Source of the DNA: an uncultured Paracoccaceae bacterium
Lineage (GTDB): Bacteria; Pseudomonadota; Alphaproteobacteria; Rhodobacterales; Rhodobacteraceae
Direction: 5' to 3'
Assembly: GCA_947500055.1 (NCBI GenBank)
Contig: CANMQO010000003.1
Coordinates: 186,001-250,000 of the forward strand
DNA length: 64,000 bases
The position numbers and the translations under genes were made by a program. The notes below the pieces were generated by a model that worked only from the letters and a program-made list of their open reading frames with translations, did no database searches and was not told the origin of the DNA. Shown here piece after piece: positions 42,960-52,028 of this stretch (the first letter of the stretch is position 1; each line of letters opens with the position of its first letter).

Positions 42960-43937
42960 TCAGGTGGGACCGGGGTGGTCAGCCAGGAATTGGTCAAGTT
43001 CGACTGTGTCTGCCATGGCGGGTGCGCAGCCGGGTTTGGATACTGTAATGGAGGCGCAGGCCGATCCGCGCAAGATCGCAGCTTCCAGATCATGCCCGGC
43101 GGCAAGTGACGTCATCAGCCCGGCCATGAAACTGTCACCCGCACCGGTCGGTTTCAGCGCGTTGACAGGGTAGATCCCGGTATGGATTTGAACCCCATCC
43201 GAGAAGGTGATCGCCCCCTTATGGCCCATTTTATAGACGACAATTGACGCGCTGGTTTCTGACAGCGCGCGCGCCTTATCAAGCCCCTTATCGATATGCC
43301 CGGCCATGAAGCCGAATTCCTCATCATTGCCGACGATCATATCGCTTTCTGCTGCGGCCCGGCTCAGCACTTCTTCGGCCACTTGGGGGGATGGCCATGA
43401 ATAGGGCCGGTAATCCACGTCGAAGATAATCGGCAGGCCAGCGGCTTTCGCCAGTCCAAACGCCTTGAACGTCGCGCTTCGGGACGGCTCGGCGGCAAAC
43501 ACCGTGCCGGCGGTGATCAGCGCGCCGTAGCGGCTGTAGTCCACTGCAGCGACATCCGCCTCATCCATCTGAAAATCGGCGGCCCCGTTGCGGTAGATCA
43601 CCGATTGATGATCTTCCACCCGGCTTTCATAGACAGCCAGTGAATTGCGGTATTCACCGCCGACCGGGGTCACATGGGTGGTATCGACGCCGTAATGTTT
43701 CAGCTGGTTCACGCAATACCGCCCGATACTGTCATCGCTGACCCGTGTGACCAGCGCGGCCTTGCCACCCAGCTTGCAAATCCCCGCCCCGATATTGGCC
43801 GAGGATCCGCCAAGGCTGGCAGTGAACATCAGCCCGTCCTCTGTCTTGGTGCCCGGGGGGTCAGGGAAAAAATCCATGCCCGCCCTGCCCACAATGACAA
43901 AGTTATTGGCCTTGATGCCATCCAGCAGATGTTTCAT
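42960..43937 (-). CDS. iolC: 5-dehydro-2-deoxygluconokinase
   Basis: A 325-residue PfkB-family kinase: FVIVGRAGMDFFPDPPG opening, LGGSSANIGAGICKLGGKAALVTRVSDDSIGRY (sugar-binding region) and NALKPTGAGDSFMAGLMTSL with the catalytic GAGD. ATG 43937 with GAGGGGCG is the natural start; the track ORF begins 45 codons earlier inside iolD. It phosphorylates 2-deoxy-5-keto-gluconate in the inositol pathway. Confidence 0.94.
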   Translation of the reverse strand: MKHLLDGIKANNFVIVGRAGMDFFPDPPGTKTEDGLMFTASLGGSSANIGAGICKLGGKAALVTRVSDDSIGRYCVNQLKHYGVDTTHVTPVGGEYRNSLAVYESRVEDHQSVIYRNGAADFQMDEADVAAVDYSRYGALITAGTVFAAEPSRSATFKAFGLAKAAGLPIIFDVDYRPYSWPSPQVAEEVLSRAAAESDMIVGNDEEFGFMAGHIDKGLDKARALSETSASIVVYKMGHKGAITFSDGVQIHTGIYPVNALKPTGAGDSFMAGLMTSLAAGHDLEAAILRGSACASITVSKPGCAPAMADTVELDQFLADHPGPT

Positions 43938-43965
43938 GCCCGCCCCTCGCAACAGAAATCCGGCA

Positions 43966-45831
43966 TCAGACACCCTTGCGCTGTTTGCTGCGGCTGCTTT
44001 CCCAATCCTTATGGGCATCAGTGACCTTGGCACTACCCGACATATGCGGTGTGCCGACCTCCCACCAGGCATGGCCTTCGGTTGTCCAGCCTTCGTAAGC
44101 GTCCACCTTCATGCAGATGACATAGGTACGGTCCGCCGCCTTGGCCCGGGCAAAGGCGTCAGCCAACCCGGCAGGGTTATCCACTGTTTCGGCGAGTGCG
44201 CCGAGCGATCTTGCATGCGCCTCAAAATCGACCCCCACCTGATGCGTTGCCGTGGGCGTATCCGCGATCAGGTTGTTAAAGCTTTCATTGCCGGTGTTGT
44301 TTTGCAGCTTATTGATGACCGCAAACCCGCCATTGTCGAGCACGAGGATGATCATCTTTTTCTCGGTCAGGACCGATGAATAGATATCCGAATTCATCAA
44401 CAGGTAAGACCCGTCACCGGTGAAGACGATTGTATCCTTGTCCGGCTCCTTTTCTGACTGGGCGATGCGCGCGCCCCAGCCGCCCGCGATTTCATACCCC
44501 ATGCAGGAAAAGCCGAATTCGACATCAACCGTTCCGATATCAAGGGTGCGCCAGTTGGCGGTGACTTCGGCGGGTAGGCCACCCGCCGCCGCGACAACCC
44601 GGTCACGCGGATCGCAAGCCGCGTTCACCACACCGATGGCCTGCGCATAAGACGCGGGGCCATTGCCGACCCGCGTGTTTTCGGCCACGTATTCCTGCCA
44701 TTTCGCCCGTTCTGCCTGCGCATCACTGACCCAAGCCGCTGGGGCCTGATGGGTGCCCAGCGCATCATCCAGCGCATTCAACCCCAGCTTGGCATCACCC
44801 ACGACTGTCATCGACATATGTTTCGCTGCATCATGGCGCGCCGCATTCAGCCCGATGATCTGGGCGTCATGGGCAAAGGCCGTCCATGATCCGGTGGTGA
44901 AATCCTGCAACCTTGTGCCCACGGCCAGGATCACATCTGCCCGTTCGGCGATCCAATTGGCGCAATCGGACCCGGTCACCCCAATCGGCCCGGTATTCAG
45001 CGGATGGGTATCCAGCAGATTGGCCCGGCCTGCGATGGTTTCAACAACCGGGATCTGATGCGCCTCGGCAAAGCGGGTGAGTTCATCTACGGCACCGGAA
45101 TATTGCACGCCACCGCCTGCGATGATGATCGGGCGTTTGGCGGATTTCAGCAGTGCGGCGGCATCCGCGACCTCAGCCACATCAGAGGACTGGCGGCGGA
45201 TGCGATGGACCTTTTCGGCAAAGAAGCTTTCGGGGTAATCATATGTCCAGCCCTGCACATCCTGTGGCAGGCCAATAAACGCAGGCCCGCAATCGGCGGG
45301 GTCCAGCATGGTGTTCAGCGCCGCTGGCAAGGATTGAATGATCTGGGCGGGATGCGTGATCCGATCCCAGAAACGGGTAACGGCCTTGAACGCATCGTTT
45401 ACGCCAAAAGTCGGGTCACCGTAATGTTCCAATTGCTGCAACACAGGGTCCGGTAGGCGGGTGATAAACGTATCACCACAGAGCATCAGCATCGGCAGGC
45501 GGTTGGCATGGGCAAGCGCCGCAGCGGTCAGCAGGTTTGCCGTGCCCGGCCCGGCAGAGGCGGTACAGAACATGAACCGGCGACGCAAATGGGCCTTGGC
45601 ATAGGCGGCAGCGGCAAATCCCATCCCCTGTTCATTCTGGCCACGATAAAGGGGCAGCGCATCCTGCGCACTATAAAGCGCCTCACCCAGACAGGTCACG
45701 TTGCCATGGCCAAAGATGCCAAAGCCACCCCCACACAGGCGGGTTTTGACCCCGTCAATCTCGATATATTGCGCCGCAAGATAGCGCACGATGGCTTGCG
45801 CCACCGTCAAAGTTACGGTTGACTGTCCCAA
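43966..45831 (-). CDS. iolD: 3D-(3,5/4)-trihydroxycyclohexane-1,2-dione hydrolase
   Basis: A ThDP-dependent enzyme of about 621 residues. LYRGQNEQGMGFAAAAYAKA carries the ThDP Glu, and FTGDGSYLLMNSDIYSSVLTEKKMIILVLDNGGFAVINKLQ holds the GDGS...NN cofactor motif. The AGRANLLDTHPLNTGPIGVTGSDCANWIAERADVILAVGTRL domain is typical of IolD. The track ORF starts at 45981; TTG 45831 has GGGGGAG 7 nt upstream and gives the family N-terminus (GQSTVTLTVAQAIVRYL). It opens the ring of diketo-inositol. First gene of the minus-strand iol operon. Confidence 0.93.
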   Translation of the reverse strand: MGQSTVTLTVAQAIVRYLAAQYIEIDGVKTRLCGGGFGIFGHGNVTCLGEALYSAQDALPLYRGQNEQGMGFAAAAYAKAHLRRRFMFCTASAGPGTANLLTAAALAHANRLPMLMLCGDTFITRLPDPVLQQLEHYGDPTFGVNDAFKAVTRFWDRITHPAQIIQSLPAALNTMLDPADCGPAFIGLPQDVQGWTYDYPESFFAEKVHRIRRQSSDVAEVADAAALLKSAKRPIIIAGGGVQYSGAVDELTRFAEAHQIPVVETIAGRANLLDTHPLNTGPIGVTGSDCANWIAERADVILAVGTRLQDFTTGSWTAFAHDAQIIGLNAARHDAAKHMSMTVVGDAKLGLNALDDALGTHQAPAAWVSDAQAERAKWQEYVAENTRVGNGPASYAQAIGVVNAACDPRDRVVAAAGGLPAEVTANWRTLDIGTVDVEFGFSCMGYEIAGGWGARIAQSEKEPDKDTIVFTGDGSYLLMNSDIYSSVLTEKKMIILVLDNGGFAVINKLQNNTGNESFNNLIADTPTATHQVGVDFEAHARSLGALAETVDNPAGLADAFARAKAADRTYVICMKVDAYEGWTTEGHAWWEVGTPHMSGSAKVTDAHKDWESSRSKQRKGV

Positions 45832-45914
45832 GACATTCTCCCCCTTAGGCAGGTCAGAATTGATGGCGCACAACATTTCCAGTTGACCGCCACTGCAAAA
45901 CAAGGATACCCATT

Positions 45915-45930
45915 TTGCAACCGGTTGCAA
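45915..45930. promoter_or_regulatory. LacI-type operator between the divergent iol transcription units
   Basis: TTGCAACCGGTTGCAA is a perfect 16-bp palindrome with the central CG and the TGCAA half-sites usual for LacI-family repressors. It lies 25 bp before the plus-strand start at 45956 and about 85 bp before iolD, so it can control both directions. No LacI gene is in the window. Confidence 0.8.
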
Positions 45931-45955
45931 TTGGTTTTTTGGGAGGACCCGCACT

Positions 45956-47056
45956 ATGACGGAAATTCGGATCGGCATCATCGGTGGCGGCTATATGGGC
46001 AAGGCGCATGCAGTGGCTTTTGGGTCGGTTGGTGCCGTCTTTGACACTGCCCTGCGGCCCAAACTGGAGATGGTTTGTGCGACGTCAGATGAATCGGCTG
46101 AACGTTACCGCAAGACATATGGATTCGCTCGGGCGACCAGTGATTGGCAAACCCTTGTAAACGATCCCGATGTTGACGCCGTGGTCATTGCGTCGCCCCA
46201 GGCAACGCACCGGGCGATTGCCGAGGCCGCATTCGCCCTTGGCAAGCCGGTCCTTTGCGAAAAACCGCTTGGCGCAACGCTGGATGACAGCCGGGCAATG
46301 CTGGCCGCAGCAGAGGCATCCGGTGCTGTCCATATGGTCGGTTTCAACTATATCCGCACGCCCGCATCCCAATACGCCCGGAAACTGATCGCCGATGGTC
46401 GCATCGGCACGCTGACATGGTTTCGCGGCGAAATGACCGAGGATTTCTTTGCCGATCCCGCCATCGGTGGCTGGCGCGGGCAAGGAGCGGCCAATGGCTG
46501 CATGGGAGACCTCGCCCCGCATATGATCAACGCGGCAAGGGCGCTGATCGGGCCGATCACATCACTTTGCGCATCGGTTGAAACGGTGCATGCCGAACGG
46601 GCAGGCGAGGCTGTGACCAATGACGATCAGGCGCAGATGATGTGCCGGTTCGAAAACGGGGTGCAGGGGCATATGTTCTTCAGCCGCGTCGCGACCGGGC
46701 GCAAGATGGGCTATGCCTATGAAATCCACGGGACCAAGGGGCATATCCGGTTTGATCAGGAAGATCAGAATGCCCTGCATCTTTACACAACCGAAGGGCC
46801 CGAGGCCGAACGCGGCTTTCGCAAGATCCTGACCGGACCGGAACACCCCGATTACGTCGAATTCTGTCAGGGGCCGGGGCATGGCACCGGCTATCAGGAT
46901 CAGATCATCATCGAGGCGAAGGACTTCCTGACCGCCATCGCCGAAAAACGGAACATCTGGCCGACATTTGCCGAAGGCATGGAGGTCAACCGCATCGTCG
47001 CCGCCGTCATGGATTCCAGTGCGCAGGGCACCTGGGTCAACGTCGCCGATTACTGA
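45956..47056 (+). CDS. Gfo/Idh/MocA-family oxidoreductase (inositol dehydrogenase-like)
   Basis: A 366-residue NAD(P)-binding protein: GIIGGGYMGKAHAVAF Rossmann motif, VLCEKPLGATLDDSRAML (EKP Lys), NYIRTPASQYARKLIADGRIGTL and GCMGDLAPHMINAARALIGP (catalytic His). GGGAGGA precedes the ATG. It is divergent from iolD and begins an operon with iolE. It probably acts on an inositol isomer such as scyllo- or D-chiro-inositol; the exact substrate is not readable. Confidence 0.85.
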   Translation: MTEIRIGIIGGGYMGKAHAVAFGSVGAVFDTALRPKLEMVCATSDESAERYRKTYGFARATSDWQTLVNDPDVDAVVIASPQATHRAIAEAAFALGKPVLCEKPLGATLDDSRAMLAAAEASGAVHMVGFNYIRTPASQYARKLIADGRIGTLTWFRGEMTEDFFADPAIGGWRGQGAANGCMGDLAPHMINAARALIGPITSLCASVETVHAERAGEAVTNDDQAQMMCRFENGVQGHMFFSRVATGRKMGYAYEIHGTKGHIRFDQEDQNALHLYTTEGPEAERGFRKILTGPEHPDYVEFCQGPGHGTGYQDQIIIEAKDFLTAIAEKRNIWPTFAEGMEVNRIVAAVMDSSAQGTWVNVADY

Positions 47057-47070
47057 CAAAGGACAAAGAA

Positions 47071-47967
47071 ATGATCAAAATAGGCAATGCGCCCTGTTCA
47101 TGGGGCGTTGAGTTTGCAGATGACCCGCGCAACCCAAGCTGGCGCAAAGTGCTGCAGGAAAACGCGGATGCCGGTTACACGGGGATCGAGCTTGGTCCCG
47201 TTGGGTTCATGCCCGAAGACCCCGCGATCCTTGGTGACGCGCTGGAAGAATACGGCCAGGAACTGGTTGGCGGGGTCGTGTTCCGCCCCTTCCACGATGC
47301 CGTAAAATGGGATGAGGTGATGGATGCCTCTGTGCGCACCTGCAAGGCACTTCAGGCGCATGGCGCGCAGCATCTAGTGCTGATCGACAGCATTTCGCCC
47401 CGCCGCGCGCCCACAGCGGGCCGTGCTGACGAGGCTGAACAGATGGATGACGCCGAATGGGCCGGATTTCGTGACCGGATCGCCACAGTCGCCAAGATGG
47501 GGGCGGAGGAATACGGGTTGACCGTCGGCATTCACGCCCATGCGGCGGGGTTTATGGATTTTGAGCCTGAACTGGAACGTCTGTTGACGGAAGTCGATCA
47601 AAACATCCTGAAAATCTGCTTTGACACCGGGCATCATTCCTATGCGGGGTTTGATCCAGTGGCGTTTATGAAGCGGCATATCAGCCGGATCAGCTATATG
47701 CATTTCAAGGATATTGACCCCAAGGTAAAGGCGCACGTCGTCGCTAACCGCACCGATTTCTACGATGCCTGCGGGCAGGGGATTTTCTGCAACCTTGGCG
47801 ACGGCGATGTTGATTTCCCCGCCGTGCGGCAGGTGCTGTTGGATGCGGGTTTCGAGGGCTGGTGTACCGTGGAACAGGATTGCGACCCGGCCGGCGACAC
47901 ATCGCCGATTGATGACGCACGGCTGAACCGCGCCTATCTGCAATCCATCGGTTTTGAAGGGAACTGA
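47071..47967 (+). CDS. iolE: myo-inosose-2 dehydratase
   Basis: A 298-residue TIM-barrel protein of the AP-endonuclease 2/sugar isomerase fold. IGNAPCSWGVEFADDPRNPSW is the IolE opening. GLTVGIHAHAAGFMDFEPELERLL, CFDTGHHSYAGFDPV and ISYMHFKDIDPKV carry the metal ligands, and WCTVEQDCDP closes the site. It dehydrates 2-keto-myo-inositol to the diketone used by IolD. SD AAAGGACAAAG precedes the ATG. Confidence 0.88.
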   Translation: MIKIGNAPCSWGVEFADDPRNPSWRKVLQENADAGYTGIELGPVGFMPEDPAILGDALEEYGQELVGGVVFRPFHDAVKWDEVMDASVRTCKALQAHGAQHLVLIDSISPRRAPTAGRADEAEQMDDAEWAGFRDRIATVAKMGAEEYGLTVGIHAHAAGFMDFEPELERLLTEVDQNILKICFDTGHHSYAGFDPVAFMKRHISRISYMHFKDIDPKVKAHVVANRTDFYDACGQGIFCNLGDGDVDFPAVRQVLLDAGFEGWCTVEQDCDPAGDTSPIDDARLNRAYLQSIGFEGN

Positions 47968-47970
47968 GCC

Positions 47971-49125
47971 ATGGCAAAATTGAACTGGGGCATGATTGGT
48001 GGCGGCGAAGGCAGCCAGATCGGACCTGCGCACCGGCTGGGCGCCGGGCTGGACGGCCTGTTTACCTTTGCCGCTGGTGCGCTCGACCACCGCGCGGCGG
48101 AAGGGATCGATTATGGCCAGCGGCTGGGACTGGGCGACCGGGCCTATGGCAGTTGGCAGGACATGCTGGCTGGTGAGCGGGGGCGCGACGACCGGGTTGA
48201 TCTGGTCACCGTGGCCACGCCCAACGCCACGCATTTCGAGATTAGCAAGGCGTTCCTTGAGGCCGGGTTTAACGTGCTTTGTGAAAAGCCGATGACGATG
48301 ACCGTCGAAGAGGGCGAAGAGATTGTTAAGATCGCACGGCAGACCGGCAATATCTGTGCGGTGAATTATGGCTATACCGGCTATTCGCTGGTGCGGCATA
48401 TGAAGGCCATGATCGCCCGTGGCGATATCGGCAAGGTGCGGCTGGTGAATGCCGAGTTTGCCCATGGTCACCATGCCGACGCGGCAGATGCCGACAACCC
48501 CCGCGTGCGCTGGCGCTATGACCCCGCGCAGGCCGGGGTCTCAGCCCAATTCGCTGATTGTGGGATACATGCCCTGCACATGGCCAGCTTTGTCACCGGG
48601 CAGGAGGTTGAAAAACTGTCGGCCGATACGGTGTCCTGCATCGATGTGCGGGTGCTGGAAGATGACGCCATGGTCAATTTCCGCATGGATGGCGGCGCCG
48701 TCGGGCGGCTGTGGACATCCTCCATCGCCATTGGGCGACAGCACGGGCTGGGCATTCAGGTCTTTGGCGAAACCGGCGGGCTGCGCTGGTCACAGGAACA
48801 GCCCAACCAGCTTTATTACATGCCGCTGGGCGAACGTTTGCAGGTCATCGAACGGGGCGAGGCGAACCTGTCGCCCGAGGCGGACCGCACCACACGGGTG
48901 ACCATCGGCCATGCCGAGGGGATGCCACTGGCCTTTGCCAATATCTACACCGATCTGGCCGAGGCGATCACCGCGCGCAAAGAAGGGCGCAAGATGGATC
49001 CGGCGGCGAACCTCTATCCAAGGGCAGAGGATGGGCTGCGGTCCATGGCTGCGGTCTATGCGGTGGCCGAGTCCGGCAAGCAGAACGGAACATGGCTGGA
49101 CGCGCGGCCACCATCGATGCGGTGA
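47971..49125 (+). CDS. Gfo/Idh/MocA-family oxidoreductase (second, IolW/IolX-like)
   Basis: A 384-residue dehydrogenase. WGMIGGGEGSQIGPAHRLGA is an atypical Rossmann start (GGGEGSQIG), VLCEKPMTMTVEEGEEIV follows, and AGVSAQFADCGIHALHMASFVTG contains the catalytic Asp/His. GGEGSQIG-type proteins are common beside iol genes. It starts 3 bp after iolE. Third member of this superfamily in the cluster. The substrate may be another inositol isomer or a keto-inositol. Confidence 0.85.
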   Translation: MAKLNWGMIGGGEGSQIGPAHRLGAGLDGLFTFAAGALDHRAAEGIDYGQRLGLGDRAYGSWQDMLAGERGRDDRVDLVTVATPNATHFEISKAFLEAGFNVLCEKPMTMTVEEGEEIVKIARQTGNICAVNYGYTGYSLVRHMKAMIARGDIGKVRLVNAEFAHGHHADAADADNPRVRWRYDPAQAGVSAQFADCGIHALHMASFVTGQEVEKLSADTVSCIDVRVLEDDAMVNFRMDGGAVGRLWTSSIAIGRQHGLGIQVFGETGGLRWSQEQPNQLYYMPLGERLQVIERGEANLSPEADRTTRVTIGHAEGMPLAFANIYTDLAEAITARKEGRKMDPAANLYPRAEDGLRSMAAVYAVAESGKQNGTWLDARPPSMR

Positions 49126-49138
49126 TATCCAAACGTGA

Positions 49139-49166
49139 CGTAAGATGGGTTTAAACCCATCTTACG
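49139..49166. repeat. 28-bp perfect palindrome (REP-like), probable transcript end
   Basis: CGTAAGATGGGTTT is followed by its exact complement. It lies 14 bp after the dehydrogenase stop. It shares the GGGTTT core with the palindrome at 23531. The track ORF of the next gene begins inside it, but the real start is 49262. Confidence 0.75.
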
Positions 49167-49261
49167 CGACGCCAACGCGCAACCATGAATTGAACTTGAA
49201 TACCCGGCCAATTCTGTCATGCAATGCGCATGCAGCATTTTGGAATACGGTCGGAGGCTTC

Positions 49262-50878
49262 ATGATGCGTTCCATCATATCAGGTGTCATTCTACTGGTC
49301 AGTGCCACATTCGCGCAGGCGGCTGTCAGCCCCGACGCGTTGCGGCAACTTGCCTATGAAGGTAAATATGCCGACGTTGATGCAGTCATGCGTGAAGCCC
49401 ACCAGCAAAGCCTGTCGGGAGAGATCAGCTACGACGACTTGCGCGGGCTTGTCTTTGTTCTGACGCGCACCCATCCCGACATGGTGGATTTCCGTCACAA
49501 ATGGCTGGAAGCCATACCCGACTCCCCCTACGCCCTGACCGCGCAGGCTTGGTACACCCATAACGAAGCCTATAACATGCGCGGCACCGCGCTGGCGCGC
49601 GACGTACCGCGTGAAGCCATTTGGGAGTTCTCTCGCCTGAAGAACGAAGCACATAGGTTGATGCTGCGTGCATATGATTTGGCCCCTGATTTCGCGCCAG
49701 CATCTGACGGCGCCATCCGAATGCTCAAAAAGAGGGGTATCCTGTGGCAATGGCAACTGGACCGGATTGTTGCAGCTGTGATGGCGGACACGCCAAATTT
49801 CGGAACGCTTCAACGTGCGTCCACACATTCTGACCGCAGATGGGGTGGCGTCGGGCCTGCATTGAACGATGACCTTTGTGATCGTTACTTCGACAAGATC
49901 CCGGAATATCCTGATTTGACGAAGGATGCTTGCACCGTGAGCCTGATGGCACTGAATGGTCAACTCGACGAGCGCTCGAATTTCGTCGCCGACGTTCTCG
50001 ACCGGGAAGACCACGAAGTTCTTGCATATGCGCGTGTACGCCGGGCTTTGGAGCGTAAGACCGACGAGGACCGCCAGATCGTGATGCAGTACCTGGACAA
50101 TGTGAGCTTTGACACGCCCTGGTTTCATAGCGATCTTGAGGTCGCTCAACTCTTCTCAAGCAACTGGACTTTCATACAGGACGAAGAGAGCATTGCATTT
50201 CGCCAAAGACTGCAAAACCGGCTGCATGAAGAAGTACATGCCCAGCTGGTCCATGATCCATTTACTGTCGAGCTGTTACGAATCGCTGCCTGGGACTACA
50301 ATTTGATTTCCGATCTTCGTCTGTTCCACAACTATGAACATTTCACATACTGGCTACGGATCGCAGTGGCGCAGCCGTATGACCTGTCAAACTGGATGAA
50401 GGCAGGCATTGCGCAGGGGAGGCTGATGGACGGACCCTCGCTCAATATACTTGATACCGGCTATCATAATGCCGTCGCATATTCGGATCATAACGTCTTC
50501 ATGATCACAAACTTCCTCCAAGCAAAGCTGAGCCAATACGATCTCTTTCTTGAGCTTGGCGAAGGCCATGTTGTCAATGACCGTCGCTTGCCATCCGAAG
50601 AGGTGTTCATGACCGAGGTCGGATGCACGCTGGCAACATTGATAAGACTATTCAGGGACGCAGCAGCAATCGCACCAGAAGAACATCGCAACTCTCTCGA
50701 CGGCACAAGGATAGGTTTGAACATCGATCAGGTCGAAAATGACCTCAAAGCATCGGGTTATTGCGACCACATCTGGGAAACATCCATGGAAGATCTTCGG
50801 CTGGAACCCATCGAAATTGATCGGAGATCGCTTCTCAACATCGAAGAAAAGGTGTTTCCCGCCTATCGGCTCCCATAA
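49262..50878 (+). CDS. Exported protein of unknown function (DUF4034-like)
   Basis: A 538-residue protein with a signal peptide (MMRSIISGVILLVSATFAQA). GLVFVLTRTHPDMVDFRHKWLEAIPDSPYALTAQAWYTHNEAYNMRG and SRLKNEAHRLMLRAYDLAPDFAPA resemble the helical (TPR-like) DUF4034 proteins that act on peptidoglycan-neighbouring or secretion contexts; the match is from memory and modest. GGAGG lies before ATG 49262. The gene has no operon partner and is slightly AT-richer than the iol genes. No catalytic motif is evident. Confidence 0.6.
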   Translation: MMRSIISGVILLVSATFAQAAVSPDALRQLAYEGKYADVDAVMREAHQQSLSGEISYDDLRGLVFVLTRTHPDMVDFRHKWLEAIPDSPYALTAQAWYTHNEAYNMRGTALARDVPREAIWEFSRLKNEAHRLMLRAYDLAPDFAPASDGAIRMLKKRGILWQWQLDRIVAAVMADTPNFGTLQRASTHSDRRWGGVGPALNDDLCDRYFDKIPEYPDLTKDACTVSLMALNGQLDERSNFVADVLDREDHEVLAYARVRRALERKTDEDRQIVMQYLDNVSFDTPWFHSDLEVAQLFSSNWTFIQDEESIAFRQRLQNRLHEEVHAQLVHDPFTVELLRIAAWDYNLISDLRLFHNYEHFTYWLRIAVAQPYDLSNWMKAGIAQGRLMDGPSLNILDTGYHNAVAYSDHNVFMITNFLQAKLSQYDLFLELGEGHVVNDRRLPSEEVFMTEVGCTLATLIRLFRDAAAIAPEEHRNSLDGTRIGLNIDQVENDLKASGYCDHIWETSMEDLRLEPIEIDRRSLLNIEEKVFPAYRLP

Positions 50879-51026
50879 TTGCGGCGTCCATCCTATGCAG
50901 CCGGCCATGCACCAATCGTGAACACATGCAGGCAAAATTTTCCCACCAGAATGTCTTTATGTGCTGTACTGATGCCCATTGTGGATGAAATGGATTCATC
51001 CATGTGAAGCGATAGCGTGACCAGCC

Positions 51027-51932
51027 ATGTCCAGACGCCACTATAACCTGCCACCCCTGACAACGCTGTCAGCATTTGAAGCAGCCGCACGGCACCTGAG
51101 CTTCAAGAACGCCGCGCAGGAACTGTCTGTGACGCCCGGCGCCGTCAGCCACCAGATCAAAGCACTGGAAGGCGACCTTGGCGCGGCCCTGTTTCAGCGT
51201 CATCATCGTGGCGTTGTATTGACGCCAGAGGGACAGGCCCTCTTTGAAACGCTGGCCTCTTGCTTTGGACGCATTTCCAAACGGTTGGGAACAATCCGGC
51301 AAAGCCAGACGGTCGAAAGGATCACGGTCGGGTCGACAACGGCCGTTGCCGCCTTGTGGTTATCGCCAGCGATCATTCGGTTTTGGCGCGACTACCCCGA
51401 TCTGAACATCAATCAGATGTCGCAGGACGGGCCGTTTACGGCCCGCGCAGACCTCGATTTCATTATCCGATATGGGCGCGACCGGAATGCGACACTCACC
51501 CATACGCCGCTGTATCGTGATGCGTTGGTGCCGGTTGGCACGCCCGAGATGGCAAAGTCACTGACCGGCATTTCACTTGATGATCTGGCCCAAAAACGCC
51601 TGATCCACCTGGAGAGCGATGGGCAGAACTGGACGACATGGTCGGACTGGTTTCAAAAACTGGGATATACCGGCGATCTTGCCGCGGGGTCCAGCGTCAC
51701 CAGCTATTCCGTGGCGCTGCAACTGGCACAAAAAGGGGCCGGATTGGCCCTTGGCTGGCAGCGATTGGTGCAGCCTCTGGTGAAGGCGGGAAAACTGGCC
51801 GCAATCGGGCCGCACACCCTGCCCGCACCGCATCAGTTCTACCTTGTCGAATTCTCGGACGGCGCACTTTCTGCAAGTGCCAGCCAGTTGAAAGACTGGA
51901 TATTGGCCGAAGTACATGCGGGATCAGTTTAG
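51027..51932 (+). CDS. LysR-family regulator (GcvA-like)
   Basis: A 301-residue regulator. The HTH is LPPLTTLSAFEAAARHLSFKNAAQELSVTPGAVSHQIKALE, and RHHRGVVLTPEGQALFETLASCF is typical of the GcvA/AmpR branch. The effector domain shows RADLDFIIRYGRD and SYSVALQLAQKGAGLALGW. It lies directly upstream of the Rieske oxygenase gene on the same strand and probably controls it. Confidence 0.88.
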   Translation: MSRRHYNLPPLTTLSAFEAAARHLSFKNAAQELSVTPGAVSHQIKALEGDLGAALFQRHHRGVVLTPEGQALFETLASCFGRISKRLGTIRQSQTVERITVGSTTAVAALWLSPAIIRFWRDYPDLNINQMSQDGPFTARADLDFIIRYGRDRNATLTHTPLYRDALVPVGTPEMAKSLTGISLDDLAQKRLIHLESDGQNWTTWSDWFQKLGYTGDLAAGSSVTSYSVALQLAQKGAGLALGWQRLVQPLVKAGKLAAIGPHTLPAPHQFYLVEFSDGALSASASQLKDWILAEVHAGSV

Positions 51933-52028
51933 TTCAGCTCACCCAGGATTGAACCTTTCTGATATTGCGCCGACCCGACGGCTGGCCCCACAGTTGGTGT
52001 GAACGCCACGATCACGAGGGGGGATCCG

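Noticed and set aside
49145-49261. N-terminal extension of the exported protein as given by the ORF track
   Set aside because: It starts inside a 28-bp palindrome and precedes a good SD and signal peptide at 49262.
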